From Coriobacteriaceae bacterium (GTDB lineage Bacteria > Actinomycetota > Coriobacteriia > Coriobacteriales > Coriobacteriaceae), in assembly GCA_902364975.1 (NCBI GenBank), contig CABJFQ010000010.1, positions 28,704 to 92,703 of the forward strand: 64,000 bases of DNA, read 5' to 3'. A program made the translations under genes and the position numbers. The notes under the pieces are model-generated. The model was not told where the DNA came from and searched no databases. It saw nothing but the letters and a program-made list of their open reading frames with translations. Positions 19,440-26,426 of the stretch are shown one piece after another. Position 1 is the first letter of the stretch, and every line of letters begins with the position of its first letter.

Positions 19440-20055
19440 CTGGCCCCTCCGATTTCGTGCATTCCGCATAGGTCAACGGGAACGAGGCCTTCAGCACCGC
19501 GCTTTTCCGCACCGCCCAGCCGTTTTGACGCAGGAAACGCAGGTATTCCTCGCTTGTCCATCTGCTGTGGAGGGGGAATCCCGCCATACTCATGAAAAAG
19601 GCTTTTGCCTTGCCGGAAACCGAGTTCCCCGCGTGGGTGAAGGTTGGCGCGATGAGCACGCCGTCGTCCTTCAGCACCCGCCTGATTTCGTGCAGGGCCT
19701 TTTCCGGATGCGGCACTATGTGAAGTGCGTTGGACACGATCACCACTTCGAAGGACTTCTGTGCATAGGGCAGGCGGAACATATCTTGTACGGAAAAGTG
19801 CAGCTTTGCGGATTGATTGTCCCGCTTTGCTTCAAGGATCATCTTTGCAGAGGCGTCCGTAGCCTCGATGCGCGCCGCCGCATCCACGACGCTCTTTGCG
19901 ATAAGCCCCGTGCCGGTAGCAACCTCCAGCACGGTCTTTGCTTTCACCACCGGCCGGATCAGCCCATACATCTTCTCATACGCCGCCCGGTCGTTTCGCA
20001 TGAAACGGTCATACCGACCGGCGTTCTTGTCCCAGAAACCCTCACGTTCGTGCAT
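19426..20055 (-). CDS. Class I SAM-dependent methyltransferase, first gene of operon
   Basis: The product is 209 aa from MHEREGFWDKNAGRYDRF. Motif I is VLEVATGTGLIAKSV, the acidic loop is IEATDASAKM, and later FEVVIVSNALHIVPHPEKAL and LKDDGVLIAPTF follow, typical of Methyltransf_11. Its promoter carries a TetR-like palindrome. No cognate regulator lies nearby. Confidence 0.85.
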   Translation of the reverse strand: MHEREGFWDKNAGRYDRFMRNDRAAYEKMYGLIRPVVKAKTVLEVATGTGLIAKSVVDAAARIEATDASAKMILEAKRDNQSAKLHFSVQDMFRLPYAQKSFEVVIVSNALHIVPHPEKALHEIRRVLKDDGVLIAPTFTHAGNSVSGKAKAFFMSMAGFPLHSRWTSEEYLRFLRQNGWAVRKSAVLKASFPLTYAECTKSEGPDVVL

Positions 20056-20072
20056 GGCTGTCGCCCCCAAAC

Positions 20073-20090
20073 AGTTAGAGCCATCTAACT
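20073..20090 (-). promoter_or_regulatory. Palindromic operator at the methyltransferase promoter
   Basis: AGTTAGA-GCCA-TCTAACT, perfect 7-bp arms, adjoining TTATAGTT on the minus strand, which could be the -10 region. Confidence 0.65.
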
Positions 20091-20303
20091 ATAACACACG
20101 AATCATGCAGTAAGATGAGGCTAACCTTCTTTTCTTGGCTAAGACGCATCTCTTCGGTTTTCGCTTATAACGGCGCGAATCAGATACTAGGCTGGAGCTG
20201 AAGAAGGAGCTTGGCGGACAGGTAGGTCGATACCGGTTCCCGGAACGGTGATCCAGCCAATTACACCAGGGCTCTAGTCATTGAGTGGGAATAGAAAATT
20301 CCT
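20091..20303. other. Non-coding end of the guaA-linked segment
   Basis: I see no gene. It ends with the right 17-bp guaA-like repeat at 20280-20296. It may hold the remains of a recombination gene, but no frame is recognisable. Confidence 0.35.
20280..20296. repeat. Putative att site, right copy
   Basis: ATTGAGTGGGAATAGAA, identical to the guaA terminus at 17719-17735, spaced 2,561 bp away. Confidence 0.7.
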
Positions 20304-20354
20304 TAGTTATGGGGGTATTAATTTGATTTCCTTTAGGATACACCCCCATAACTA
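20304..20354. repeat. Inverted repeat next to the right att copy
   Basis: TAGTTATGGGGGTAT pairs with ATACACCCCCATAACTA, one bulged pair, around a 19-nt AT-rich centre. It could be recombinase arm sites, an element end or a terminator. Confidence 0.6.
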
Positions 20355-20357
20355 TAT

Positions 20358-20618
20358 GAATTGACCTGCTGACTCCAATGAAGATTGGAGGGTAACGGCC
20401 AGGGGCGACGGCCTAGCGAGTGTTATTTTGCGAGCTATGCGCGTTGAAAGCGACCTTTCGTGGTATAAACTGCTTGCCGGAAGCCGCGGCTTTCAGAGTA
20501 CGGCTTACGTGTACGTTTAACCTCCGTGGGCGACGGGGTGCCGCAAGGCGTAGAATATCGCCCACCTGTAGGGGCCTGCAGCGATGCGGGCCCCACTTCG
20601 TATGAAGAGGCGCAACCG
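20358..20618 (+). ncRNA. Structured leader upstream of the ToxN-like gene
   Basis: Several hairpins are visible: CTCCAAT/ATTGGAG near 20373, GGCC-N9-GGCC near 20397, GTGGGCGA/TCGCCCAC around 20527-20567, and GGGGCC/GGGCCCC around 20572-20594. In type III toxin-antitoxin systems the antitoxin is an RNA in this position. No tandem repeat of the usual type is visible, so this is a candidate only. Confidence 0.3.
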
Positions 20619-21068
20619 GTGAGGGTCGTATCCATCTCCCAGGACTTCTTCGACCTCGTCGAGGGCGACCGCGAGCTCATGCTTAAGCACAATCTCCCCT
20701 GCATCGTGGTGGTGAGGCTGCGTTTCCGCGGAAAGCGCAGGGACTTCGCCGTGCCGCTGCATTCCAACATCGCCCCCAACGTGCCCAAAGACCAGTACTT
20801 TGCGTTGCCACCCCGCCCCACGACGCGCCCCGGCTGTCGCCACAGCATCCACTACATCAAGATGTTCCCCATAACCAAGTCCTACCAGCGCCGCTTCAGG
20901 ACCGAGGGCTCGGCCTACTACGAGACGCTCCAGCGCATCATCGACGGCAACACCAAGCGCATTGTCTCCGAGTGCCAGGCGTACCTCGACCGCTACGAGC
21001 GCGAGGGAAGGCCCCGCTTCGCCGTCGACATCGACCGTATCGTGGGGCTGCTGGAGGGCGAGAAGTAG
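20619..21068 (+). CDS. ToxN/AbiQ-like endoribonuclease toxin (putative)
   Basis: The product is 149 aa from GTG 20619, selected because GAAGAGG lies 8 nt upstream. Its order of features follows ToxN/AbiQ: N-terminal VVSISQDFFDLV, beta strands PCIVVVRLRFRGKRRDFAVP, LHSN, the segment IHYIKMFPI, then a helical C-terminal half with YYETLQRIIDGNTKRIVSEC. ToxN toxins cleave mRNA and are held inactive by a repeat RNA, aborting phage infection. A terminator follows. The similarity is by eye and distant, so other small nucleases remain possible. Confidence 0.55.
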   Translation: MRVVSISQDFFDLVEGDRELMLKHNLPCIVVVRLRFRGKRRDFAVPLHSNIAPNVPKDQYFALPPRPTTRPGCRHSIHYIKMFPITKSYQRRFRTEGSAYYETLQRIIDGNTKRIVSECQAYLDRYEREGRPRFAVDIDRIVGLLEGEK

Positions 21069-21092
21069 GGCACCTCGGCTCAGTCTCGAGCC

Positions 21093-21115
21093 ATGCGGAG
21101 TCGCTCCGCATTTTT
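21093..21115 (+). terminator. Rho-independent terminator after the ToxN-like gene
   Basis: ATGCGGAG-TCG-CTCCGCAT followed by TTTTT. Confidence 0.85.
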
Positions 21116-21285
21116 GAACGCCGCGTGTGCGTCCCAAATGCTTGAGAAACTTGAGAAACAAGCTGTGAAGTGCAGTGGCTCGCCCGTGCCCGTGCATAGC
21201 CGTCACCATTAGCGTCTACGCGGCGTCGGCTTCAAGTGGAACTGGCCCCACTGCTGTATATGGTTTGCCTTGCTGCACATGGCGA

Positions 21286-21705
21286 TCAATGCCCGCGATG
21301 CTTCTGCTTGCGCTTCAGCTTTCGCTGCTCGAAGCGCGCCTCCACCTCATCCGCGCGACGCTGGCTTCTTGCTTGAGCCGACTCCCGCTTCATCGCTTCC
21401 CGCTGTGCTGCGAGCGCCTGTTGTGCCTTGGTGCTCACCGCGGGCCGCTTAAGGGCTTTCGCTGCCTCGCGAGCGCGTCGCTTGGGATTCTTCGCGGGCT
21501 TGCTTGTTTCCGTGGCCTCGTCACCGAAGAACGCGAGCTTCGCCCATTTGCTTGTAACGAATTGCAGGATTTCCTCATCGGACGGTTCCGCGCCGAAGAC
21601 GATGCGGGCGGCGCCGTATCTGCCGTCCTCGACATGCTCCGCCAGCCCGACCCAGAATTGGCCGTCATGATATACGGTCAGGGTGGATGACACGCTGATC
21701 TGCAT
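21286..21705 (-). CDS. yjdF: YjdF family protein (DUF2992)
   Basis: The product is 139 aa from ATG 21705, after AAAGGAGG. The N-terminal domain (LTVYHDGQFWVGLAEHVEDGR and ARIVFGAEPSDEEILQFV) is diagnostic of YjdF. The C-terminal half is a highly basic Lys/Arg/Ala coiled coil (KRRAREAAKALKRP to QRKLKRKQKHRGH). Members in Firmicutes are controlled by the yjdF RNA, which binds aromatic heterocycles. The biochemical role is not established. It stands alone in the accessory region. Confidence 0.88.
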   Translation of the reverse strand: MQISVSSTLTVYHDGQFWVGLAEHVEDGRYGAARIVFGAEPSDEEILQFVTSKWAKLAFFGDEATETSKPAKNPKRRAREAAKALKRPAVSTKAQQALAAQREAMKRESAQARSQRRADEVEARFEQRKLKRKQKHRGH

Positions 21706-21840
21706 GGTTGGTTCCTCCTTTATGTAGATGACCATGCAGAGAAGGGACAACCAAGGAGGCAGGTTACTGATGCGGACTCCCGCACGCCCACGACTACCCG
21801 ACGGGGACTGTGTTTTCATCTCTGGTGGTTGGATTGTAGC
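21706..21840 (-). promoter_or_regulatory. Candidate yjdF riboswitch leader
   Basis: About 130 nt of leader lie between a promoter-like TACAAT (about 21834-21839, minus strand) and the yjdF ribosome site. The leader contains GTCCCCGTCGGG, TGCGGGAGTCCGCA, AGTAACCTGCC and GGTTGTCCC-CTTCTCTGCATGGT, which pair locally and resemble elements I recall from the yjdF motif. The motif's usual position is directly upstream of this gene family. Confidence 0.5.
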
Positions 21841-21877
21841 ATGAGCGAATGCGCATTGACCTCGCTGCCGGCATGCT

Positions 21878-22102
21878 GTGACTGGTCGAGGGTTTTACCA
21901 GGAATGGGGTAAGCCGGCGCAGAAACTGCACCCTGGCGACGTGGTCAACATTGCCCCAGGGGTGAAGCACTGGCACGGAGCCGCACCCGACAGCTGGTTC
22001 TCACATCTCGCGTTGGAGGTTCTGGGCGAGGAAGCCTCCAACGAGTGGTTGGAGTCTGTGGACAACGGGGAATATCTCAAAGAGACTAACAAGGAGGCTT
22101 AA
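21878..22102 (+). pseudogene. Cupin-domain protein fragment
   Basis: The 74-aa frame keeps only the C-terminal half of a small cupin: GRGFYQEWGKPAQKLHPGDV then IAPGVKHWHGAAPDSWFSHLAL, which match the second conserved cupin motif including the metal-binding His. The N-terminal half with the first metal motif is missing, and no ribosome site precedes the GTG at 21878. It is treated as a 5'-deleted remnant. Confidence 0.75.
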
Positions 22103-22111
22103 ATACCTTCG

Positions 22112-22780
22112 CCGTCCGCGCCACCGAGAGCAGTGCGCCCAAATCGGCCTGGATCGCCCCTGCCTTGCTTCCAAGCTGCAGCGGAGCCGAGCCGCCCGAG
22201 ATGTTTACGCTCAAAAGGTGCGCATCCGGCAGCTTTGCGGCCATGCTCCAGAACGGGAGCGTGATGATGCCCGGGGTCATCTCGCCCACGCCGAGCTCCA
22301 GCAACAGCACGCGGCGATCGCTGCGCTCGCGCACGAAGCGCTCGTATCGTCCGAGGCTCTCGCGCCATGCCGCACCCTGCAGAAACGTGTCGTCGCGCAC
22401 CCACGGCACGAGCTGCCAGCCGCAGTGCGGGCATCGGGGGACGTCCTCGCTGCGGACCTCGAACCCCGCCATGCCCGCGAGCATGCGCTCGACGTAGGGG
22501 CTCGCATCGAAGAGCTCGTCGCAGCATGGCTGCTTGCATTGAAGGTGCGCGAAGCTTCCCTGATAGTTGCAGATCCTCTCGGTGGGAAACGTCTTCTCGA
22601 CTTGGGTGTCCACATTGGTGCTCAGGATGAAGTAGTCCTTATGGCCGATGAGGGACCGTAGGTCGAGATAGGGCTGCGAGGCCAGCTCGCGCAGCATGAA
22701 GTCGATGTATCGCGCATAGTATGCCCATTGCTGCTCGAGGCTGGGGTAGAGGTGGTAGAAGCCGTCGAAAAGGCTCTTGA
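22112..22780 (-). pseudogene. Truncated copy of a SirTM-like sirtuin gene
   Basis: This stretch is almost identical to 25589-26257 (constant offset 3,477), the third sirtuin gene, with few and mostly silent differences. It keeps the TNVDTQ catalytic region, the zinc ribbon and the C-terminal half, but its N-terminal NAD-binding part is lost at 22780. There the reading frame runs into unrelated sequence, and the C-terminus is also altered (ends VFKPPC). It is a dead or at least NAD-site-less remnant of a locus duplication. Confidence 0.85.
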
Positions 22781-22965
22781 CTACTTTCGATTGATGCTCA
22801 GTGCCCATTGTATTCGCTACGATTAAACTCGGCACAGGGGGTACTGGTTTTCCGTGCGAAAACGCTCATGCCGCTAAATTGAGCGACCGCCTGTACTGCA
22901 GCGGGATCATCCGCCCGAGCGGTCCCTTAATCCGTCGCCCGTTGCGCCAATCGGCAGAAGCCACG
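22781..22965 (-). mobile_element. IS3-family insertion sequence remnant (transposase C-terminus)
   Basis: A minus-strand frame ending at the stop 22866-22868 encodes RRIKGPLGRMIPLQYRRSL, matching the extreme C-terminus of IS3/IS150-type transposases. The rest of the transposase is absent. The remnant sits exactly where the sirtuin copy is broken, so the insertion or a later deletion caused the truncation. The element end should lie near 22781-22865. Confidence 0.65.
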
Positions 22966-23007
22966 CGTGGACGCTAATCGCTCGAGCGAATCGTCGTCGG
23001 TTTCCGT

Positions 23008-23916
23008 TTAACGATTTCTTTTTCCGCTATTATCTGACCCTCGGACTTCCTCGTGATAGAAGTAGTCCACGATCACCGGATGCCCCTGGGGGACTCTGCC
23101 ATAAGGCATTTCGTTGTCCACAAAGGGGCAATCGTACTTCTTGGCCATTTCCTCGGCTTTTACTTCAAGCGCTTCAAAATAGCTACGGTTGCGCTTGTTA
23201 TAGATCTCATCGTAAAGCGGTACGAGATTGGGATGTTTCTCGGCGATATAATCCAGGATCGCTTTTTTGAAACCACCCCGAAGATTGAGATTTTCGAGCC
23301 AAAACAAATCGCACCGATCTTTTACTCGCTCAAAAATCATCTCAAAATCCGTGATGCCGGGAAATACCGGGGACACGAAGCAGACCGTACGGATACCTTC
23401 GTCATACACCTGCTTCATAGCAGCGATACGACGCTCGATGCTCGACGCGGAGTCCATATCGTTCTTGAAGTTCTCATCCAGCGTGTTGATCGACCATGAA
23501 ACGGTCACTCGTCCAAGCCTCTTCAGCAGATCGATATCCCGTACCACAAGATCGGACTTTGTGCAGATCAGAATATCTGCATCGCTGCCAATCAGCTGCT
23601 CCAGGAGTTTCTTGGTATTCCCGAATCGCTCCTCCTGTGGATTGTAGCCATCCGTCACAGAACCGATAACCACCCGCTGTCCAGCGTATTTCTTCGGATT
23701 CTTGATTTCCGGCCAATGCTTCACATCAAGAAAGGTGCCCCATTCCTCCTTGTGTCCGGTAAAGCGCTTCATAAAGGAGGCATAGCAATACTTGCAGGCA
23801 TGCGTGCAGCCTACATAGGGATTGACCGAGTAGCCGCCTACCGGCAGGCTGGACTTGGTCATGATGTTCTTTGCTTCCACCTCATTGATGAGGATTCCAT
23901 CGATCACTTCTGCCAT
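23008..23916 (-). CDS. Radical SAM protein, mobile pair protein A type
   Basis: The product is 302 aa from ATG 23916 (MAEVIDGILINEVEAKNIM). The 4Fe-4S/SAM motif is CTHACKYCYASFMKR, the CxxxCxxC signature followed by YASF. SplB-like features follow: VVIGSVTDGYNPQEERFGNT, ILICTKSDLVVRDIDLLKR and TVSWSINTLDE. It overlaps the next gene by 13 bases. This two-gene arrangement matches the pair known as radical SAM mobile pair A and B, found on mobile DNA in gut bacteria; the reaction is unknown. Base composition is more AT-rich than around it. Confidence 0.8.
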   Translation of the reverse strand: MAEVIDGILINEVEAKNIMTKSSLPVGGYSVNPYVGCTHACKYCYASFMKRFTGHKEEWGTFLDVKHWPEIKNPKKYAGQRVVIGSVTDGYNPQEERFGNTKKLLEQLIGSDADILICTKSDLVVRDIDLLKRLGRVTVSWSINTLDENFKNDMDSASSIERRIAAMKQVYDEGIRTVCFVSPVFPGITDFEMIFERVKDRCDLFWLENLNLRGGFKKAILDYIAEKHPNLVPLYDEIYNKRNRSYFEALEVKAEEMAKKYDCPFVDNEMPYGRVPQGHPVIVDYFYHEEVRGSDNSGKRNR

Positions 23917-24593
23917 GTTCTCTGCACCTCCAGCACTCTTTCGAATTCTTCCGGCAATTCCTGAATCATGTTTTCGTCCCCTATGACAGAGACGAGGTCT
24001 TCCTTCATAAACATTGGAATGCCAAGCGCGTGCGCCTGGTCCGTCAAAGACCATGCCCACTCCGGTTCCGTATGAACCTTCCTGCTCTGCGCCCCGGTCA
24101 TGGTACCGACGACGATCCAGTTGATTCCGGAAAGGTCGACCGTACCGGGATCGTCGAATAGCGGCTCAAAAGTAACGAAGAAGTGATTTGCTTTGACGTT
24201 TTTCCGAAGGGCGTCGATACGCCACAGCTCCGCTTTCCTCGTCACCGTAACGCCGAACCATGCGTTTTCCAGGTCGGTATCTAAATCCAGCAAATCGGGT
24301 CTCTTGGTCAGGAACAGGAACTGATGCTGTGGATTCTCATGGATCTTTGCAAGTACCTCGTCTCGCCATTCCAGCTTCCACCCGGAGAGATCGCTCATGC
24401 CGGTAAGGAGAAAGTTCTGCGGGCGTTTCTTTTCCATCATCTTGAGCTTGCTCGGGAAGAACGCAGGATCAGCGAAGTCGTCAATCATATGCCAACGTTT
24501 CACATTGTTACGGGCATAGCAATATGGACACCCCACCGTGCAGCCGATGACGATATTCATATTCTGAATCTGATTTTTGATGCAGATGCTCAT
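23904..24593 (-). CDS. Radical SAM protein, mobile pair protein B type
   Basis: The product is 229 aa. The radical SAM motif is CTVGCPYCYARNNVKRW. The body (GMSDLSGWKLEWRDEVL, FLTKRPDLLDL, WFGVTVTRKAEL, WIVVGTMTGAQSRKV) resembles the Gp37/Gp68-DUF5131 branch. Its ATG overlaps the TGA of the sirtuin fragment upstream (ATGA), so it is translated by coupling from a borrowed 5' end. Its partner is the overlapping downstream gene. Confidence 0.8.
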   Translation of the reverse strand: MSICIKNQIQNMNIVIGCTVGCPYCYARNNVKRWHMIDDFADPAFFPSKLKMMEKKRPQNFLLTGMSDLSGWKLEWRDEVLAKIHENPQHQFLFLTKRPDLLDLDTDLENAWFGVTVTRKAELWRIDALRKNVKANHFFVTFEPLFDDPGTVDLSGINWIVVGTMTGAQSRKVHTEPEWAWSLTDQAHALGIPMFMKEDLVSVIGDENMIQELPEEFERVLEVQRTWQK

Positions 24594-24790
24594 AACGCCT
24601 GCCTACCTGCCTCTCCCGTAAACACGCAATCAGCTTCCCCCACCTTTCGGGCAAAAGCCTCGATATCTTGCTTGCAAGCAGCAGGCTCGCAATCGCTCAA
24701 ATCGTATGACGTGCCGCCGTTTCGATAGACGGCCCGATGGGAAAACGATCGGCTGACAAGCCCGATGCCGAGCTTCTCGCACAGGGTCAT
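24590..24790 (-). pseudogene. N-terminal fragment of a sirtuin gene
   Basis: The 66-aa product is homologous to the first 60 or so residues of the sirtuin at 27116-28081: MTLCEKLGIGLVSRSFSH against VTLYEQLVIELTNRSFSL, and EADCVFTGEAG against EADCVLVGGAS. It stops where the glycine-rich NAD loop should begin. It has an excellent ribosome site (AAAGGGAG). It now serves as the leader gene for the radical SAM pair. Confidence 0.8.
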
Positions 24791-24933
24791 CCGTGCTCCC
24801 TTTCAGCTATAAAAAACAGGTGTCTATAAACAGTATCCTTGTTGATTTTCGCAGGGGCAATGAACAAACGCGTGCACCTGTCGATAAACGAACAGCTACT
24901 GGACATTGTCAAACGACTCAGATTGGAGAGGCG
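24791..24933. promoter_or_regulatory. Divergent promoter of the left TetR/sirtuin locus
   Basis: It contains GTGTCTATAAACAG (about 24821-24834) and CTGTCGATAAACGA (about 24882-24895), direct repeats of TGTCNATAAAC. ACAGGTG and CACCTGT flank them in inverted order. The same pattern recurs at the right locus, which supports a TetR operator. Confidence 0.5.
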
Positions 24934-25494
24934 ATGGGAGAAACCAAGATCGACCGCCGGCGGCGCTACACCCTCTCGGTCATACAGGAGGCGTTCTTCG
25001 CGCTGCTGGCCGAGGTCGGCTTCGCGAAGATGACGGTGGCGGACATCTGCCGCCGCGCCGAGATCAACCGGGGAACGTTCTATCTGCATTACGAGGATAA
25101 GTACGCGCTGCTCGATGCGCTTATCGACGAGGCATTGGCAGCGGCTCCCCCGCTTGAGGGGGTTGAATCGGCAACGCTTTGCCAGCGTCCGCCGGCAGAC
25201 GACGATTATCGCCTGCTTTATTCGGACAGCGACGCATACGCTCGCGTAGCCCAGCGCGTCATAGAACGCGGAGCGGAGCAGATGGTTCCCTGGGTCATGG
25301 AGAAAACAGGGCTTTCACGCGAAGACGCCTTCCTGCTCTTCGTCCACAACGTCCAGGGCAATCTGGCCGTCAACCGCCTGCTCGGCTGGAGACGAGGTCC
25401 CGAGTTCGCCCATGCCCAGGAGCTGCTCAACGCCTATTCCGAAGGGGGCTTACTGGCGGTATCCGCTCTTCGCGATTCCGATAACCCATCGTGA
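24934..25494 (+). CDS. TetR-family regulator, left copy
   Basis: The product is 186 aa from ATG 24934 after GGAGAGG. The N-terminal HTH reads YTLSVIQEAFFALLAEVGFAKMTV then INRGTFYLHYEDKYALLDAL, as in TetR proteins. The C-terminal half follows the TetR_C_24/YhgD-like pattern. It is about 85 percent identical by eye to the right copy at 28225. It is divergent from the sirtuin fragment and the radical SAM pair, and probably still controls that promoter. Confidence 0.88.
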   Translation: MGETKIDRRRRYTLSVIQEAFFALLAEVGFAKMTVADICRRAEINRGTFYLHYEDKYALLDALIDEALAAAPPLEGVESATLCQRPPADDDYRLLYSDSDAYARVAQRVIERGAEQMVPWVMEKTGLSREDAFLLFVHNVQGNLAVNRLLGWRRGPEFAHAQELLNAYSEGGLLAVSALRDSDNPS

Positions 25495-25512
25495 CCTGCG
25501 ATTCAGGAATAC

Positions 25513-25542
25513 CAGCCTCCGAGCCCTCTCGTTCGGAGGCTG
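25513..25542. terminator. Bidirectional terminator hairpin between the two loci
   Basis: CAGCCTCCGA and TCGGAGGCTG, perfect 10-bp arms with a 10-nt loop, between the convergent TetR and third sirtuin gene. T tracts are poor. Confidence 0.65.
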
Positions 25543-25577
25543 CGACTAAAACCTCATTGCGCGTCTACCGCTCCGCG

Positions 25578-26426
25578 TTACTCGCCACCTGCCCGCGCCG
25601 CCGAGAGCAGGGCGCCCAAATCGGCCTGGATCGCCCCTGCCTTGCTTCCAAGCTGCAGCGGAGCCGAGCCGCCCGAGATGTTTACGCTCAAAAGGTGCGC
25701 ATCCGGCAGCTTTGCGGCCATGCTCCAGAACGGGAGCGTGATGATGCCCGGGGTCATCTCGCCCACGCCGAGCTCCAGCAACAGCACGCGGCGATCGCTG
25801 CGCTCGCGCACGAAGCGCTCGTATCGTCCGAGGCTCTCGCGCCATGCCGCACCCTGCAGAAACGTGTCGTCGCGCACCCACGGCACAAGCTGCCAGCCGC
25901 AATGCGGGCATCGGGGGACATCCTCGCTGCGGATCTCGAACCCCGCCATGCCCGCGAGCATGCGCTCGACGTAGGGGCTCGCATCGAAGAGCTCGTCGCA
26001 GCATGGCTGCTTGCATTGAAGGTGCGCGAAGCTTCCCTGATAGTTGCAGATCCTCTCGGTGGGAAACGTCTTCTCGACTTGGGTGTCCACATTGGTGCTC
26101 AGGATGAAGTAGTCCTTATGGCCGATGAGGGACCGTAGGTCGAGATAGGGCTGCGAGGCCAGCTCGCGCAGCATGAAGTCGATGTATCGCGCATAGTATG
26201 CCCATTGCTGCTCGAGGCTGGGGTAGAGGTGGTAGAAGCCGTCGAAAAGGCTCTTGAAGCCAAAGGCTTGCTGCCAGTCCGCCATTCCGGCGCGCGCCAT
26301 GCCCGCGCGGTTGTAATGGTTGAACCCGGCGGCGCTTGACATGCCCGAGCCGATGCCGACGATGATGGCGTCGGCATCGTCGATAAGACTTCGAAGCCTC
26401 ATCACTTCTCTTTCTAGGGGCGGCAT
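25578..26426 (-). CDS. SirTM-like sirtuin, third gene of the operon
   Basis: The product is 282 aa from ATG 26426 (GAGGAG 8 nt upstream, inside the preceding gene; 13-bp overlap). The NAD loop is VGIGSGMSSAAGF (residues 23-35), the catalytic segment is STNVDTQ (110-116), and Gln130-Gly131 stands where classic sirtuins have HG. Gln at this place is the mark of class M sirtuins (SirTM), which ADP-ribosylate proteins in Firmicutes. Zinc-ribbon cysteines are at 138, 142/143, 173 and 176. The C-terminus has LLLELGVGEMTPGIITLPFW. It is complete and likely active. Confidence 0.85.
   Translation of the reverse strand: MPPLEREVMRLRSLIDDADAIIVGIGSGMSSAAGFNHYNRAGMARAGMADWQQAFGFKSLFDGFYHLYPSLEQQWAYYARYIDFMLRELASQPYLDLRSLIGHKDYFILSTNVDTQVEKTFPTERICNYQGSFAHLQCKQPCCDELFDASPYVERMLAGMAGFEIRSEDVPRCPHCGWQLVPWVRDDTFLQGAAWRESLGRYERFVRERSDRRVLLLELGVGEMTPGIITLPFWSMAAKLPDAHLLSVNISGGSAPLQLGSKAGAIQADLGALLSAARAGGE

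Noticed and set aside
20358..20618. CRISPR-like or ToxI-like tandem repeats in the leader
   Set aside because: No repeated unit of regular length was found; only individual hairpins.
22086..22835. Reading the truncated sirtuin copy as a complete 249-aa gene
   Set aside because: Its first 19 codons lie in the IS remnant, it lacks a ribosome site and the NAD-binding segment, and homology to the intact copy begins abruptly at 22780.
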